A stretch of DNA of 64,000 bases from Candidatus Zixiibacteriota bacterium (GCA_030613505.1 JAUWLW010000001.1:68225-132224), one strand, 5' to 3'; positions 49,489 to 58,478 are shown, counted from the first letter of the stretch. Translations and numbers: made by a program. The notes: generated by a model from the letters alone, not told the origin.

Positions 49489-50628
49489 ATGGCGCTATCT
49501 CTGAATAAACTTCGGCTCGTGGCCGTCGGCGGCGGCACGGGCCTGGCCACACTGTTGCGGGGCATCAAAGGCTACGTACGGCGGCACGACGAAGACGAGG
49601 AGGCCCCGCTCGACCTCTCGAGCCTCACGGCCGTCGTCACCGTCTCCGACGACGCCGGCGCCGCCGGCAAGTTGATAGACGAGTTCGGCATCCTCCCGCC
49701 GGGCGACATCCGCGCCTGCCTGGCGGCCCTCGCCGACGAGGAGGAGCTGCTGTCGAAGTTGTTCCTGCACCGCTTCGTGGGGGGCGGCGCCTTCGGCGGC
49801 CAGGCCTTCGGCAACCTCTTCCTCACCGCGCTCGTCCAGATGAACGAGGGCGACTACCTGAACGCCATCAAGGACGCGAGCCGCGTCCTCCGCGCGGACG
49901 GGACCATCCTGCCGGCCACGCTGGAACACGTGCGGCTGTGCGCCGAAGTCGAGGGCGGCCGCGTCCTGGTGGGCGAGGACGAGCTGAACCGCAACGGCGG
50001 CCGCATAAGCCGCGTCTACCTCGCCCGACGCGAGAACGGCGACGGCGACGGCCCGCCCGAAGAGATCGCCTGCGAGCCCATGCCCGACGCGGTCGAGGCC
50101 ATACTCGACGCGGACGTAGTAATCCTGGGCCCGGGCGGCCTGTACACCTCCATCATCCCCAACCTGCTAGTCGGCGGTATATCGGACAGCATCAAGCAGG
50201 CCAACTGCCGGACGATATACATCGCCAACGTCATGACGCAACGGGGGAAGACCGACGGCTTCTCCCTCTCCGACCACATCCGCGAGATAAAGAAGTACGG
50301 CGACTTTCCCGTCGACTACGTCCTCGTCAACGACCGCGAGGTATCGCCGGCGGTGCTCGCGACGTACGCCCAGGAAGGCGCGACCCAGATATTGTTCGAC
50401 CCGGACGAGTCGGACGAGGTGTCGGCGGTGTCGTTCGGCGGCGGCCGCGAGCTGTTGGTGGTCGAGGGAAGCATCATCCATACCGCCGACGTCATCGCCG
50501 AGGTCGAGGAGCAATCTATCCGCCAGGAGGCCGGCGCGGGCGACGTCGAGACCAAGACGGTCCTGCGCCACGACCCGGCCAAATTGACGGCGGCGTTGAT
50601 AGAGGTTCTGAAAGCAACCCAGAGTTAA
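49489..50628 (+). CDS. YvcK/CofD-like (gluconeogenesis-factor) family protein
   Basis: 379 aa. The start LRLVAVGGGTGLATLLRGIK and the following TAVVTVSDDAGAAGKL are the conserved CofD/YvcK nucleotide-binding motifs. GPGGLYTSIIPNLLV and IYIANVMTQRGKTDGFS match the YvcK subgroup. In Bacillus the protein binds UDP-GlcNAc and adjusts cell-wall precursor synthesis, including GlmS, so its place right behind glmS fits. It lacks clear catalytic residues. Start codon ATG 49489 with AGGTGAAG upstream. Confidence 0.85.
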   Translation: MALSLNKLRLVAVGGGTGLATLLRGIKGYVRRHDEDEEAPLDLSSLTAVVTVSDDAGAAGKLIDEFGILPPGDIRACLAALADEEELLSKLFLHRFVGGGAFGGQAFGNLFLTALVQMNEGDYLNAIKDASRVLRADGTILPATLEHVRLCAEVEGGRVLVGEDELNRNGGRISRVYLARRENGDGDGPPEEIACEPMPDAVEAILDADVVILGPGGLYTSIIPNLLVGGISDSIKQANCRTIYIANVMTQRGKTDGFSLSDHIREIKKYGDFPVDYVLVNDREVSPAVLATYAQEGATQILFDPDESDEVSAVSFGGGRELLVVEGSIIHTADVIAEVEEQSIRQEAGAGDVETKTVLRHDPAKLTAALIEVLKATQS

Positions 50629-50647
50629 ATAGCCGAGGCGGTTCCCG

Positions 50648-51736
50648 ATGAGCGAAGAGATTAAGACGGCGGCGCTTTTCGACCTCAAGGCCACGGCCTA
50701 CGGCGACTTCCTCGCCTCGCTCGAGTGGCCGTGGGACGCCCTCAAAGAGATCGCGGCGCTGGTCCGCGAACGCTTGCGCGGCGTCCGCGAGGGCGAGATT
50801 ATGCCCGGCGCTCATATACTGGGGGACGACGTGGATATAGGCCCGGGCACGGTGGTGGAGCCGGGCGCCGTCGTCAAGGGCCCCACGGTAATCGGCGCCG
50901 ACTGCGAGATCCGCGCCGGAGCGTACATCCGCGGCAACGCCGTCGTCGCGGACCGCTGCGTCGTCGGCAACTCCACCGAGCTCAAGAACGCGCTCATGCT
51001 CGAGGGCGCCCACGCGCCCCACTTCAACTACGTCGGCGACAGCGTCCTGGGCCTGCGCGCCAATCTGGGCGCCGGCGTCAAGCTCTCCAACTGGAAGGTG
51101 GCCGCCGACAAGAAAATTAAAATCGCCGTCGGCGGCCGCGTCATCGACACCGGCCTCGATAAGTTCGGCGCCATCCTCGGCGACGACGTCGAGATAGGCT
51201 GCAACGCGGTGACGAACCCGGGGACCGTCGTCGGGCCGCGCACCATAATATACGCCAACAGCAACGTGCGCGGTTTCGTCTCCCCCGACTCGGTGTTAAA
51301 ATTACGCCAACCCCAGGACATCGTGCCGCGGCGCGATATAACGGCTTATCGCCAATGGGATCGTGAACAAATAATTTCAGCTATCCGAAGAATGAACCTA
51401 AATACTGACTTGTTCGGTAAAATAACGGAGGAAAAATTAAGCATCTATTCGAAGGCATACAAGGTTTTCGGAAATTGGCAAAATGCTTTAGTAGCGGCAG
51501 GTATACCCGATGCGGAAATAGAAGCTTTTAATAAAAAACGAAAATGGACGCCCGATGCTATCATTGAAGAAATAATTAAGAGAAATCGAAAAGGAGAAAA
51601 CCTTACGCAACGCGTAATTCGAAAAAGTTACCCCGAATTGTTTAGAGCCGCAAATCGTTATTTCGAGTCGTGGATGTCAGCGGTATACGCCGCTGGTTTA
51701 GAGCTTGACGAAAACCGTCCTCGTAAACGGCATTAA
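50648..51736 (+). CDS. GlmU-type left-handed beta-helix protein fused to homing-endonuclease-associated-like repeats
   Basis: 362 aa. Residues 51-215 are a hexapeptide beta helix (GAHILGDDVDIGPGTVVEPG; FNYVGDSVLGLRANLGAGVK), the GlmU/LpxA acyltransferase fold. The C-terminal part (about 231-352) is different: two repeats, REQIISAIRRMN...FGNWQNALVAAGI and PDAIIEEIIKRN...YFESWMSAVYAAGL. These match the 'homing endonuclease associated' repeat type, normally found with DNA endonucleases. The DNA from 51338 is AT-rich, in sharp contrast to the first 690 bp. Nucleotidylation of GlcNAc-1-P (N-domain of GlmU) is absent. The fusion seems an acquired tail. Confidence 0.75.
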   Translation: MSEEIKTAALFDLKATAYGDFLASLEWPWDALKEIAALVRERLRGVREGEIMPGAHILGDDVDIGPGTVVEPGAVVKGPTVIGADCEIRAGAYIRGNAVVADRCVVGNSTELKNALMLEGAHAPHFNYVGDSVLGLRANLGAGVKLSNWKVAADKKIKIAVGGRVIDTGLDKFGAILGDDVEIGCNAVTNPGTVVGPRTIIYANSNVRGFVSPDSVLKLRQPQDIVPRRDITAYRQWDREQIISAIRRMNLNTDLFGKITEEKLSIYSKAYKVFGNWQNALVAAGIPDAEIEAFNKKRKWTPDAIIEEIIKRNRKGENLTQRVIRKSYPELFRAANRYFESWMSAVYAAGLELDENRPRKRH

Positions 51737-51818
51737 TAACCTTGTTTAAGATTAACCCCCTTTGTTAACGAAACGCCGCAATTTTTCGGTGATCCGTTTC
51801 GGATATCAATAATAAATA

Positions 51819-53774
51819 ATGGACAGGATACAGGGGACCGACGGCATCCGGCGCGACGTTCGGCGGCAGGACGACCCGTCGCTCGCCGGCCTCTCGCCGT
51901 GGGAGGCCTTCGTCGAACGCGGCGTAATTACGGACGCCTTCCTGGAGGGGTACGCGTACGCCTTCGCGCGGCTTCGCCTCGAGGAGTCCCCCGCTTCGGC
52001 CGAGGTTGTCGTCGGCTGGGACCCGCGCGACCCGTCGGGCGATTTTACCGGCGCCGTCGTGCGCGGCCTGCGGAAGGCGTACGCGGCGGCGGCCGTAATG
52101 GGCGTGGCGCCCACGCCGGCGGTGCCTATGTATATGGCCTACCGCGGCGCCGCCGCGGGCCTGATGGTCACCGCCTCCCACAACCCCGCGGGCCAGAACG
52201 GCGTTAAAATATTCCTCGCGCCGGCGGGTCTAAAGTTATTGCCGGCCGACGACCGGCGTTTGACGGCGGCGGTGGCGGCGCTGGACTGGGAGGAAGTCGC
52301 CGCGGCCGAGCCGCGCGGCGAAGAAGTCGACGTCTCGCGCGAGTGGCGGGAAGTATTCGCCGTCTCTCACCTCGCCGAGTGCAACTCGTGGCTCAGGGCC
52401 GGGGAAAGGCCGCTGGCCGACTTCGTCCTGGTGGTGGACCCGGCGCGCGGGTCATATTCCGGTGCAGCGGCGGAGATTCTGCGCGCCTACGGCGCCGACG
52501 TCGTCGAGGTCAACGCCGACGAGGGCGACGGCCGCGTCAACTGGCGCTCCGGCGTAGCGGACCTGGAGGGCGTCGCGTCGATATCGTTCGAAGACGTCTC
52601 GCCCGGCGGCCGGTTCGGCGAATATCCGGCGCTCGTGGCGCTGGACAAACTCGCCGGCGAGTACGACGCCGCGTTGGCGACGGGCGAATCGTTCCTGGCC
52701 GGCGCCATCTTCGACGCCGACGGCGACCGCCTCTTCCTCGTCGTCTACGACCCTACCGCCGGCGAATTCGTCGTGTTGAGCGGCGACGAGGTCGCGATAT
52801 TGCAAGCGGCGGAGCTGGCCCGGCGCCTCGGCGGCGCCGGCGGCGGCCGGGCTTTCGTAAACACCGTGGAGAGCGACCTGGCGGTGGCGGGCGCCGCGAC
52901 GTCGCTCGGCTTCGACGCCATATTGAAACCCGTCGGCGACAAGTGGATATTGACGGAGGCGTGGCGGCTGGCCGCCACCGCGGGAGAAGCGCGCGAGGAC
53001 GCGGTTTCGTTCTCGGCGGAGCTCGAGCCGCTTCTCGCGGCCGGCGCCGCGCCGCTCGCCCGGGAAATCCCTTACGGCGTCGGCTGCGAGGAGACGGGCC
53101 ACGCCATTACCTTCGGCGAGCTGACGCGGGCCGACGGCGCCCTCATGCCGTTCGCCGCCGGCAACGGCCTGAAGTCGGCGTTAAACACCCTCGCCGCCAT
53201 AGCGACGCTGCGGGGAAAACTCGGCCCGGACGGGTTATACCGCGAGCTGAAAGCGCCGTTCGAGCGGGGCCACAAGAGCAACAACTACGTCTTCTTCACG
53301 CACAAGGAACAGCTCCTCCGGGGCGGCGCGGCGTACGAGTTTATGGACGAGGAGCTAGAGGCCGCGCTCGCGAAGCACGCGCCGTCGCTTGCGTTGGAAC
53401 GGCTCGACTTTCCCGAGGAGCCGGATTTGTTGCACTGGGCCGGCTACGACGGCGGCCGGCAAGTCGTCGGCGTCTTCTGCCGCAACTCCGGCACCGAGGA
53501 CAAGAGCGCGCTGTACGTGCGGGCGGCGAAGCCGTGGGCGGAGGCCGCGGCGGCGCTCGAGCGAGAACTCTTCCCCAAGTTCTACGCCGCGGTCAAAGAC
53601 GTTAGCGACCGGCGCAGCGTAGCGGAGCTCGCCTGGTTGGCGGGGGGCGCGCGACCCGAAGAAGCGGAACTGCGGTGGGTGGCGGAGGGGCTTGAGCGCG
53701 TTATGGGCCCCGCGGGCTCCACGGCGCGCGGCGACGCGGTTTTGGCCGAATTGCACCGGGCGAAAAAGTTGTGA
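51819..53774 (+). CDS. Phosphohexomutase (phosphoglucomutase/phosphomannomutase family)
   Basis: 651 aa. The start RIQGTDGIRRDV is the family's first loop. The catalytic-serine loop is VTASHNPAGQNGVKIF (about residues 115-130), the metal loop is DADGDRLFL and the sugar-binding loop is GCEETGHAITFG. The phosphate-binding end is CRNSGTEDKSALYVRA. At 651 aa it is about 200 residues longer than GlmM, so a bifunctional or divergent phosphoglucosamine/phosphomannomutase is possible. No ribosome-binding site precedes ATG 51819. In this operon order it would give glucosamine-1-phosphate. Confidence 0.85.
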   Translation: MDRIQGTDGIRRDVRRQDDPSLAGLSPWEAFVERGVITDAFLEGYAYAFARLRLEESPASAEVVVGWDPRDPSGDFTGAVVRGLRKAYAAAAVMGVAPTPAVPMYMAYRGAAAGLMVTASHNPAGQNGVKIFLAPAGLKLLPADDRRLTAAVAALDWEEVAAAEPRGEEVDVSREWREVFAVSHLAECNSWLRAGERPLADFVLVVDPARGSYSGAAAEILRAYGADVVEVNADEGDGRVNWRSGVADLEGVASISFEDVSPGGRFGEYPALVALDKLAGEYDAALATGESFLAGAIFDADGDRLFLVVYDPTAGEFVVLSGDEVAILQAAELARRLGGAGGGRAFVNTVESDLAVAGAATSLGFDAILKPVGDKWILTEAWRLAATAGEAREDAVSFSAELEPLLAAGAAPLAREIPYGVGCEETGHAITFGELTRADGALMPFAAGNGLKSALNTLAAIATLRGKLGPDGLYRELKAPFERGHKSNNYVFFTHKEQLLRGGAAYEFMDEELEAALAKHAPSLALERLDFPEEPDLLHWAGYDGGRQVVGVFCRNSGTEDKSALYVRAAKPWAEAAAALERELFPKFYAAVKDVSDRRSVAELAWLAGGARPEEAELRWVAEGLERVMGPAGSTARGDAVLAELHRAKKL

Positions 53775-53798
53775 CGCCGGCGCCGAATGTGGTATAAA
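53769..53798 (+). promoter_or_regulatory. Promoter overlapping the end of the mutase gene
   Basis: TTGTGA (53769-53774) overlaps the mutase stop codon, and TATAAA (53793-53798) follows at 18 bp. It would drive the HAD phosphatase and TPR genes, whose GAGGTGG ribosome-binding site is 12 bp further on. Confidence 0.5.
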
Positions 53799-53818
53799 AT
53801 CTACCTTGAGGTGGTAAT

Positions 53819-54547
53819 TTGCCTATAGCGTTCGTATATTTCGACCTGGACGACACGTTGATAGACACGACGAACGCGGTCGTCGACGCGTACGTTGCGG
53901 CGTTGGCCGAGATCAGGCCGGTCGTCGTCGACGCCGGTTACGAGGTTCCTTCCAAGGCCGTCGAGGAAGAGTTACTCGGGACCTTCGGCTCGACGATGCC
54001 GGACGAGTACCTGGGCGCATGGCTGTACGAGGCGGGCGTGGACGCGGACCTGAGACGGGAGCTGGCCGCGCGGGGAACGGCGATATTCACGCGATTGACC
54101 AGCGAAATAGCGCCTTTTCCGGACGCCAAGCCGGTTTTAGAGTGGCTCGCCGGGGAGGGCATAGGCCGCGGCGTCATATCGGACGGCCGGCTCGAGGAGC
54201 AACACGCGAAGCTCGAGCAAGCCGGCCTGGCGCAACTCATCGGCCCCGCGTTCATATCCGAGGATTACCCGGTATTCAAAGGTAAGCCCAGCCTGGCAAT
54301 GTTCGAGGACGCGCTCGTCGCGGCGAAGGCGCCGGCGGCGGCGGTAATGTACGTCGGCGACCGGGCCAAGGACGTTATCGGCGCCAACCTCGCCGGCATG
54401 GTGTCGGCGCGGATACTACAGGGTTGGGCCAACCGGCGGCCCGGCGGGGTTAAGCATTTCGCCGCGGCGCAGCCGGATTACGTTATACGAAACCTGGGCG
54501 AGCTCCCGGACGTAGTACGCGGCCACGACGGCCCGGAGGTAGCGTAG
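53819..54547 (+). CDS. HAD-superfamily hydrolase
   Basis: 242 aa, starting at TTG 53819 behind GAGGTGG. Motif I is FDLDDTLID (residues 8-16), motif II is VISDGRLE, motif III the lysine in FKGKPSLAMFEDAL and motif IV YVGDRAKDVIGANLAGM. The cap is inserted between motifs I and II (C1 type). Such enzymes remove phosphate from small metabolites (phosphoglycolate phosphatase-like or Neu5Ac-9-P-type). Substrate unknown; it follows the sugar-phosphate mutase. The following TPR gene begins at the next base. Confidence 0.88.
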   Translation: MPIAFVYFDLDDTLIDTTNAVVDAYVAALAEIRPVVVDAGYEVPSKAVEEELLGTFGSTMPDEYLGAWLYEAGVDADLRRELAARGTAIFTRLTSEIAPFPDAKPVLEWLAGEGIGRGVISDGRLEEQHAKLEQAGLAQLIGPAFISEDYPVFKGKPSLAMFEDALVAAKAPAAAVMYVGDRAKDVIGANLAGMVSARILQGWANRRPGGVKHFAAAQPDYVIRNLGELPDVVRGHDGPEVA

Positions 54548-55297
54548 ATGGGCCTCGAGATCGCGTTCGGCAAAGGCCGCTGGATGTACTGGTCGATATT
54601 GCTCGCGGCCCTCGTCGCGGCCGGTATAATTGTCGGGCGACGCAAGTCGCCGGAGGAGTTTGCGCGCACGAGGCTTGTATGGGGCGACGCGGCGTTGGCC
54701 TCGGGGAAATACGACCAGGCGATCGTGTTCTACAAGACCGCTGTCGACAAGGACCCCACCCTGTGGAGCGCGTACTTCAACCTGGCGCTGGCGTACGAGT
54801 ACGAGGACGAGGAGAAGGCGCTCGCGACGTGGGAGAAATATCTCGAGGCGGCGGAAGGGGAACCCTCCCAGGAGGAGTGGCTGGTTCAGGCGCGCGACCA
54901 CCGCGCCCGGCTCCTCGCGGCGCCCCACTTCGCCCGGGCGCTGGAGTTGACCGAGGCGGCCGACTACGAGCGCGCCCGGCGGGAGTACGAGGCGGCGTTG
55001 GGGGCGAGGCCGGAAGACCTGGACGTCTTGAAGGGCGCGGCCGCCAACGAGGAGGCGGCGCGCGACTACGCCGCCGCGGCCCGGTACTACGAACAGGCGC
55101 TCGAGGTGGCGCCCTATTCCATGAATATCCGGTACGACCTGGCCCTGGTCTACGAAAACTTCGACAAGGGCAAAGCGGCGACGTTGTACCGAGAACTATT
55201 GGAGATGTCCAAGACAAACACCGGCATAACGATGGAAAAATTAAAAGATGCGCAGCGGCGACACGCCGCGTTGGCGCGGGAGGGTTACCGCGGTTAG
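54548..55297 (+). CDS. TPR protein with N-terminal membrane anchor
   Basis: 249 aa. One membrane span (YWSILLAALVAAGIIVG) near the start, then TPR-type repeats: KYDQAIVFYKTAVDKDPTL, DEEKALATWEKYLEAAEGE and ARRYYEQALEVAP-type. The arrangement matches the 21-24 kb TPR proteins. The gene starts at the base after the HAD stop codon, so translation is coupled. The C-terminus KDAQRRHAALAREGYRG is basic. Confidence 0.75.
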   Translation: MGLEIAFGKGRWMYWSILLAALVAAGIIVGRRKSPEEFARTRLVWGDAALASGKYDQAIVFYKTAVDKDPTLWSAYFNLALAYEYEDEEKALATWEKYLEAAEGEPSQEEWLVQARDHRARLLAAPHFARALELTEAADYERARREYEAALGARPEDLDVLKGAAANEEAARDYAAAARYYEQALEVAPYSMNIRYDLALVYENFDKGKAATLYRELLEMSKTNTGITMEKLKDAQRRHAALAREGYRG

Positions 55298-56579
55298 GCG
55301 GCTGAGCTGGGCGTTTACCGCTATTTGCGCGGCCGCGGCTTGCGCCGGCGCCGCGCCGCCGGTCGGCGACGAAAGCGCCGTGGAAGCGAGACTGCTCGCG
55401 GGCGAAGTCGCGTTCTGGGCGGGCGACTACGTAGCGGCGGAGCTGGCCTTTTTCGAAACGCTGATAGCCCGGCCCGACGACGGCCGGGCTCATTACTACC
55501 TGGGAAGGATTTATCAATCGCGAACCTCGAGGGGCAAAGCGGCCGAGCATTACGAGGCGGCGGCGGGGCCGGCGTACCCCGAGACCTATTTCTTTTTGGG
55601 TTTACTCTACCACGGCGAGAAGCGGTTCGACGACGCCGCGGCGCGGTACCGCCGGTATTTGGAATTTTACCCGGACGACGCCGCGGCCTGGTTCAACCTC
55701 GGCGTCACCTTCGCCGCCGCGGGACGACCGGCGGAGGCCGAGGAGGCGTACCTGAAAGTACTGACCGAGGCCCCCCGCAGCGTCGCCGCGCTCCACAACC
55801 TCGCCGTTCTGTACCACCGGCGCGGCGACTTCCGCCGAGCGGCGTTCTTTTGGCAGCGCCTGTTGGAGGTGGCGCCGGCCGACGCCGACGCTTATTACGG
55901 CCTCGGCCTGGCGAACTACTACGCCGGCGATTACGCGGAGGCGGCCGCGGCCTTCAACCAGGGAACCCGCCTGGCGCCGCTGGAGAGCCGGTTTTTCTAC
56001 CAATCGGGGCGGGTCTATTTCGAGTTGAAGAAGTACGACCTGGCGGTGGGGCTTTACAAGCGGGCGTTCGAGCTCGGTTACGACGAGGGAGAAGTCGCGG
56101 AGGGTATGGGCCTGGCGTACGAGGGTTGGCGCCGATACGACCAGTCGACGCCGCTTTTGCGGAAGGCCGCGGAGCTAAAGGGCGACGAGGCGGGCCGAGT
56201 TTACGCGGCGTTGGGTCGGATAGAGCGCGAGACGGGGCGGCCCGGCGCGGCGCTGGCGGATTTTTACGAAGCTGCCGCCAGGCTGGAGGACGCCCCCGAG
56301 GTGCACAATCAAATCGGCGAGCTTTACCTGGAGGCGGACCTGGCGTCGTGGGCGGCGGAGGCTTTCGAGCGGGCGTTGGCGCTGGAGCCGTCCAACCTGG
56401 ATTTCAACTACAACCTGGCCGTAGCGCGCGAGCGCTCCGAACCGTCCCGGGCGCCGGAGCAGTGGCGCCGGTACTTAGGGTTAGCCGAGGGCGTCCCGGG
56501 CGAGAAGCGTCGCGCCGCGGAGGCGCGCGAGCGACTCGAGCGCTTGCTCGAGGAAAAAAACCGAAAGGCGACGCCGTGA
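55248..56579 (+). CDS. Exported TPR-repeat protein
   Basis: 443 aa. ATG 55248 overlaps the upstream gene by 50 bp; no later ATG or GTG precedes the signal peptide (LSWAFTAICAAAACAGAAP). About nine TPRs follow, for example DYVAAELAFFETLIARPDD, RPAEAEEAYLKVLTEAPRS and DYAEAAAAFNQGTRLAPLE. The end has the shared motif SRAPEQWRRYLGLAEGVPGE. It is probably a periplasmic scaffold. Partner unknown. Confidence 0.72.
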   Translation: MRSGDTPRWRGRVTAVRRLSWAFTAICAAAACAGAAPPVGDESAVEARLLAGEVAFWAGDYVAAELAFFETLIARPDDGRAHYYLGRIYQSRTSRGKAAEHYEAAAGPAYPETYFFLGLLYHGEKRFDDAAARYRRYLEFYPDDAAAWFNLGVTFAAAGRPAEAEEAYLKVLTEAPRSVAALHNLAVLYHRRGDFRRAAFFWQRLLEVAPADADAYYGLGLANYYAGDYAEAAAAFNQGTRLAPLESRFFYQSGRVYFELKKYDLAVGLYKRAFELGYDEGEVAEGMGLAYEGWRRYDQSTPLLRKAAELKGDEAGRVYAALGRIERETGRPGAALADFYEAAARLEDAPEVHNQIGELYLEADLASWAAEAFERALALEPSNLDFNYNLAVARERSEPSRAPEQWRRYLGLAEGVPGEKRRAAEARERLERLLEEKNRKATP

Positions 56580-57247
56580 ATTTAAAACTGTTGGCTACAA
56601 AAATATTGGCGTGCGGCGCCGTCGCGGCCGCCGGCGGTTGTTACTGGCTCATCGGCGGCGAGGAGCACCGCCGCAAGCAGAGCATAGCCAAGTACACGAA
56701 CATGGCCGAAATACACGAAACGGCCGGAAACTACGCCGGCGCGGCCGACGAGTACCGCGCCATAATCGAGCTCGCGCCGCAGCTGGCGGAGGCGTACCTC
56801 GGCCTGGGCAACAACCTAAACAAGTTGGGCCGGTTCGCAGAAGCCGCGGAAGCGTACCGCAAGGCGGCCGCGCTCGAGCCCGAAAACTACAACTTCAGGT
56901 TTAACCTCGGCGTAACGTTGGCCCGGGCGAAGAAGTACGAGGAGGCCGCGGCCGAGCTGGAGGTCGCGGCGTCGCTGGAGCCCGACAAAGCGGAGCCGTA
57001 CATATATTGGGGTTCCGCCTTGCGCGAGGCCGGCGATTACGAGAACGCCGCGGCGGCGCTGGCCCGGGCCCTCGTCATCGACCCGGCGAATACGCTCGCC
57101 CACCTGAACCTGGCGTTGACCCTGGACGAAGTCGACCCGGCCCGGGCCGCGGACGAGTGGCGGAAGGTGCGCGCCGCCCCCGACGCCCTTCCCGAGTGGC
57201 GCGCTATGGCCGAAGAACGGCTTTCCCCCGGCGGCGAGGGGGATTGA
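56576..57247 (+). CDS. TPR protein with lipoprotein-like N-terminus
   Basis: 223 aa from GTG 56576, overlapping the previous TGA (GTGA). The N-terminus NLKLLATKILACGAVAAAGGCYW looks like a signal segment with AAGGC as a possible lipobox. Four TPRs follow, e.g. NYAGAADEYRAIIELAPQLA and RFAEAAEAYRKAAALEPEN. The last helix, DPARAADEWRKVRAAPDALP, repeats the motif of the other TPR proteins. The third TPR in a coupled set, mirroring the 21-24 kb operon. Confidence 0.75.
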   Translation: MNLKLLATKILACGAVAAAGGCYWLIGGEEHRRKQSIAKYTNMAEIHETAGNYAGAADEYRAIIELAPQLAEAYLGLGNNLNKLGRFAEAAEAYRKAAALEPENYNFRFNLGVTLARAKKYEEAAAELEVAASLEPDKAEPYIYWGSALREAGDYENAAAALARALVIDPANTLAHLNLALTLDEVDPARAADEWRKVRAAPDALPEWRAMAEERLSPGGEGD

Positions 57248-57295
57248 CCGAAAAAATAGTTGTAAAAAAACCTATATGTGGTATGCATATTTTGA

Positions 57296-57324
57296 TTGAC
57301 ACGGCGGGCGCGGTGTGTTAGCGT
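57296..57324 (+). promoter_or_regulatory. Promoter of the HU gene
   Basis: TTGACA (57296-57301) and TAGCGT (57319-57324) with a 17-bp spacer. The HU ATG (57358) follows about 27 nt after the expected start site, behind an AAGGAGG ribosome-binding site. Confidence 0.55.
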
Positions 57325-57357
57325 CGATCAGAGACTTTTAAGAAAGGAGGTCGTGAA

Positions 57358-57636
57358 ATGGCGGTAAGCAAATCGGATATCGCCCAAGTGGTGGCGCAGA
57401 AGGCCGGCATGCCCAAGAGCCGAGCGGACGACGTCGTATCCATGGTTTTCGACACTATCCAGGGCAGCCTCCAAAAGGGCGAGCGGGTTTCGATAGTTTC
57501 GTTCGGGACGTTCGAAGTACGCACCAACAAAGGTCGCATGGGTCGGAACCCGAAGACGGGCGAAACGATATACATCCCGGAGAAGCGTTCGGTAAAGTTT
57601 AAGGCCGGGAAAGGATTGAAGGAAACGGTTCGATAG
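57358..57636 (+). CDS. HU-family DNA-binding protein
   Basis: 92 aa. The sequence VSKSDIAQVVAQKAGMPKSR opens it, with GTFEVRTNKGRMGRNPKTGE as the HU arm (R-x-G-R-N-P motif) and SVKFKAGKGLKETV as the end. HU bends DNA and compacts the nucleoid. The single copy has its own promoter and terminator. AAGGAGG precedes the start by 7 bp. Confidence 0.95.
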   Translation: MAVSKSDIAQVVAQKAGMPKSRADDVVSMVFDTIQGSLQKGERVSIVSFGTFEVRTNKGRMGRNPKTGETIYIPEKRSVKFKAGKGLKETVR

Positions 57637-57664
57637 CGGTTTTATTCGTAATATGGGAAAAAAC

Positions 57665-57688
57665 GGGCCCCCATGCGGGGCCTTTTTT
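57665..57688 (+). terminator. Terminator of the HU gene
   Basis: GGCCCC and GGGGCC pair around a CATGC-type loop, followed by TTTTTT. It lies 29 bp after the HU stop codon. Confidence 0.85.
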
Positions 57689-57765
57689 CATAGGCCGACG
57701 GGGATACCGGAACGGCCGGGAAATCGAGGCCGCCCGCCCGCGCGAAAAATAGGTTTTCCGGGTGC

Positions 57766-57793
57766 TTGACATATCTCGGCTTTATGTTAATAT
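57766..57793 (+). promoter_or_regulatory. Promoter of the small exported protein gene
   Basis: TTGACA (57766-57771) and TAATAT (57788-57793) with a 16-bp spacer. The leader to ATG 57957 is about 155 nt, longer than usual here, but no riboswitch-like structure was recognised. Confidence 0.6.
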
Positions 57794-57956
57794 CGGTCGC
57801 GTCCACCCCGGTAATATGAAGGCACGGCGGCCACACCAAAAAAGGGCTGTTTCGTATAACCGGCCGAAATTTCAAGTAGTAATTTAGTTGACGGCGCCGT
57901 GGGGGTTAAAGTATATTAAGGCGAGCGTGATGGCGAACCCCACAGGAGGATTTATT

Positions 57957-58478
57957 ATGAAGAAAACGATAAGTTTTTTATGCGTAGCCGGCCTTTGCGC
58001 CGCCGCGGCCGCCGTCGCGGAAGAGGTCATTTGCCGCGACGCGAAGGTGGCGTTCGAGGTACCGAGCGGCAATTGGACCGTAAACACGGCCTTCACGACG
58101 CTCGTCGCCGCCAGCCTTGAGAATAAAAAACTAAACGGCCGTATAACTATAACTTACGCCGACTACGACATTTACGGTTTCAAAGTCGACTATAAATTCC
58201 TGAAAGGCTTGTTGGAGAAAAACGAGAAAAACACCTATAAGGTTACGAAGCTGAATTACGACCGGGTCTCGTTCGGCGACAAACACTTCAGCTTCGGCCG
58301 GGCGGCCCGACTCGAGTTCACCACCTTCGACGAGCTCGGTTACCATCATACCGTGGTGTACTCCATCGCGAACGGGACCACCGTGTACTTCTGCTCCGCG
58401 GAGAGCCTCGAGCGCGAGTGGCCTTTGGTGGAGAAGGATTTCGAGTCGTTGGTCGCGTCGCTAAGGTTCACGCCTTGA
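57957..58478 (+). CDS. Small exported protein of unknown function
   Basis: 173 aa with signal peptide KKTISFLCVAGLCAAAAAVA and an excellent ribosome-binding site (AGGAGGA). The mature part is an alpha/beta mix: VICRDAKVAFEVPSGNWTVN, ITITYADYDIYGFKVDYKFL and LEREWPLVEKDFESLVASL. The layout resembles PsbP/Mog1-like proteins (small periplasmic fold ending in a fall-through 'FESLVASLRF' helix). No active site is evident. It has its own promoter and terminator. Confidence 0.7.
   Translation: MKKTISFLCVAGLCAAAAAVAEEVICRDAKVAFEVPSGNWTVNTAFTTLVAASLENKKLNGRITITYADYDIYGFKVDYKFLKGLLEKNEKNTYKVTKLNYDRVSFGDKHFSFGRAARLEFTTFDELGYHHTVVYSIANGTTVYFCSAESLEREWPLVEKDFESLVASLRFTP

Noticed and set aside
48021-49568. 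515-aa minus-strand ORF over glmS
   Set aside because: Shadow of a well-conserved GlmS coding frame in high-GC DNA.
51785-51818. Small hairpin (ATCCG...CGGAT) before the phosphohexomutase gene
   Set aside because: Short stem, no T run and no matching motif, so not called a terminator or riboswitch.
55325-56575. Long in-frame extension upstream of the TPR gene at 56576
   Set aside because: The extension is an alternative frame of the preceding TPR gene and reads as R/G-rich shadow; a GTG start with signal-like sequence exists at 56576.
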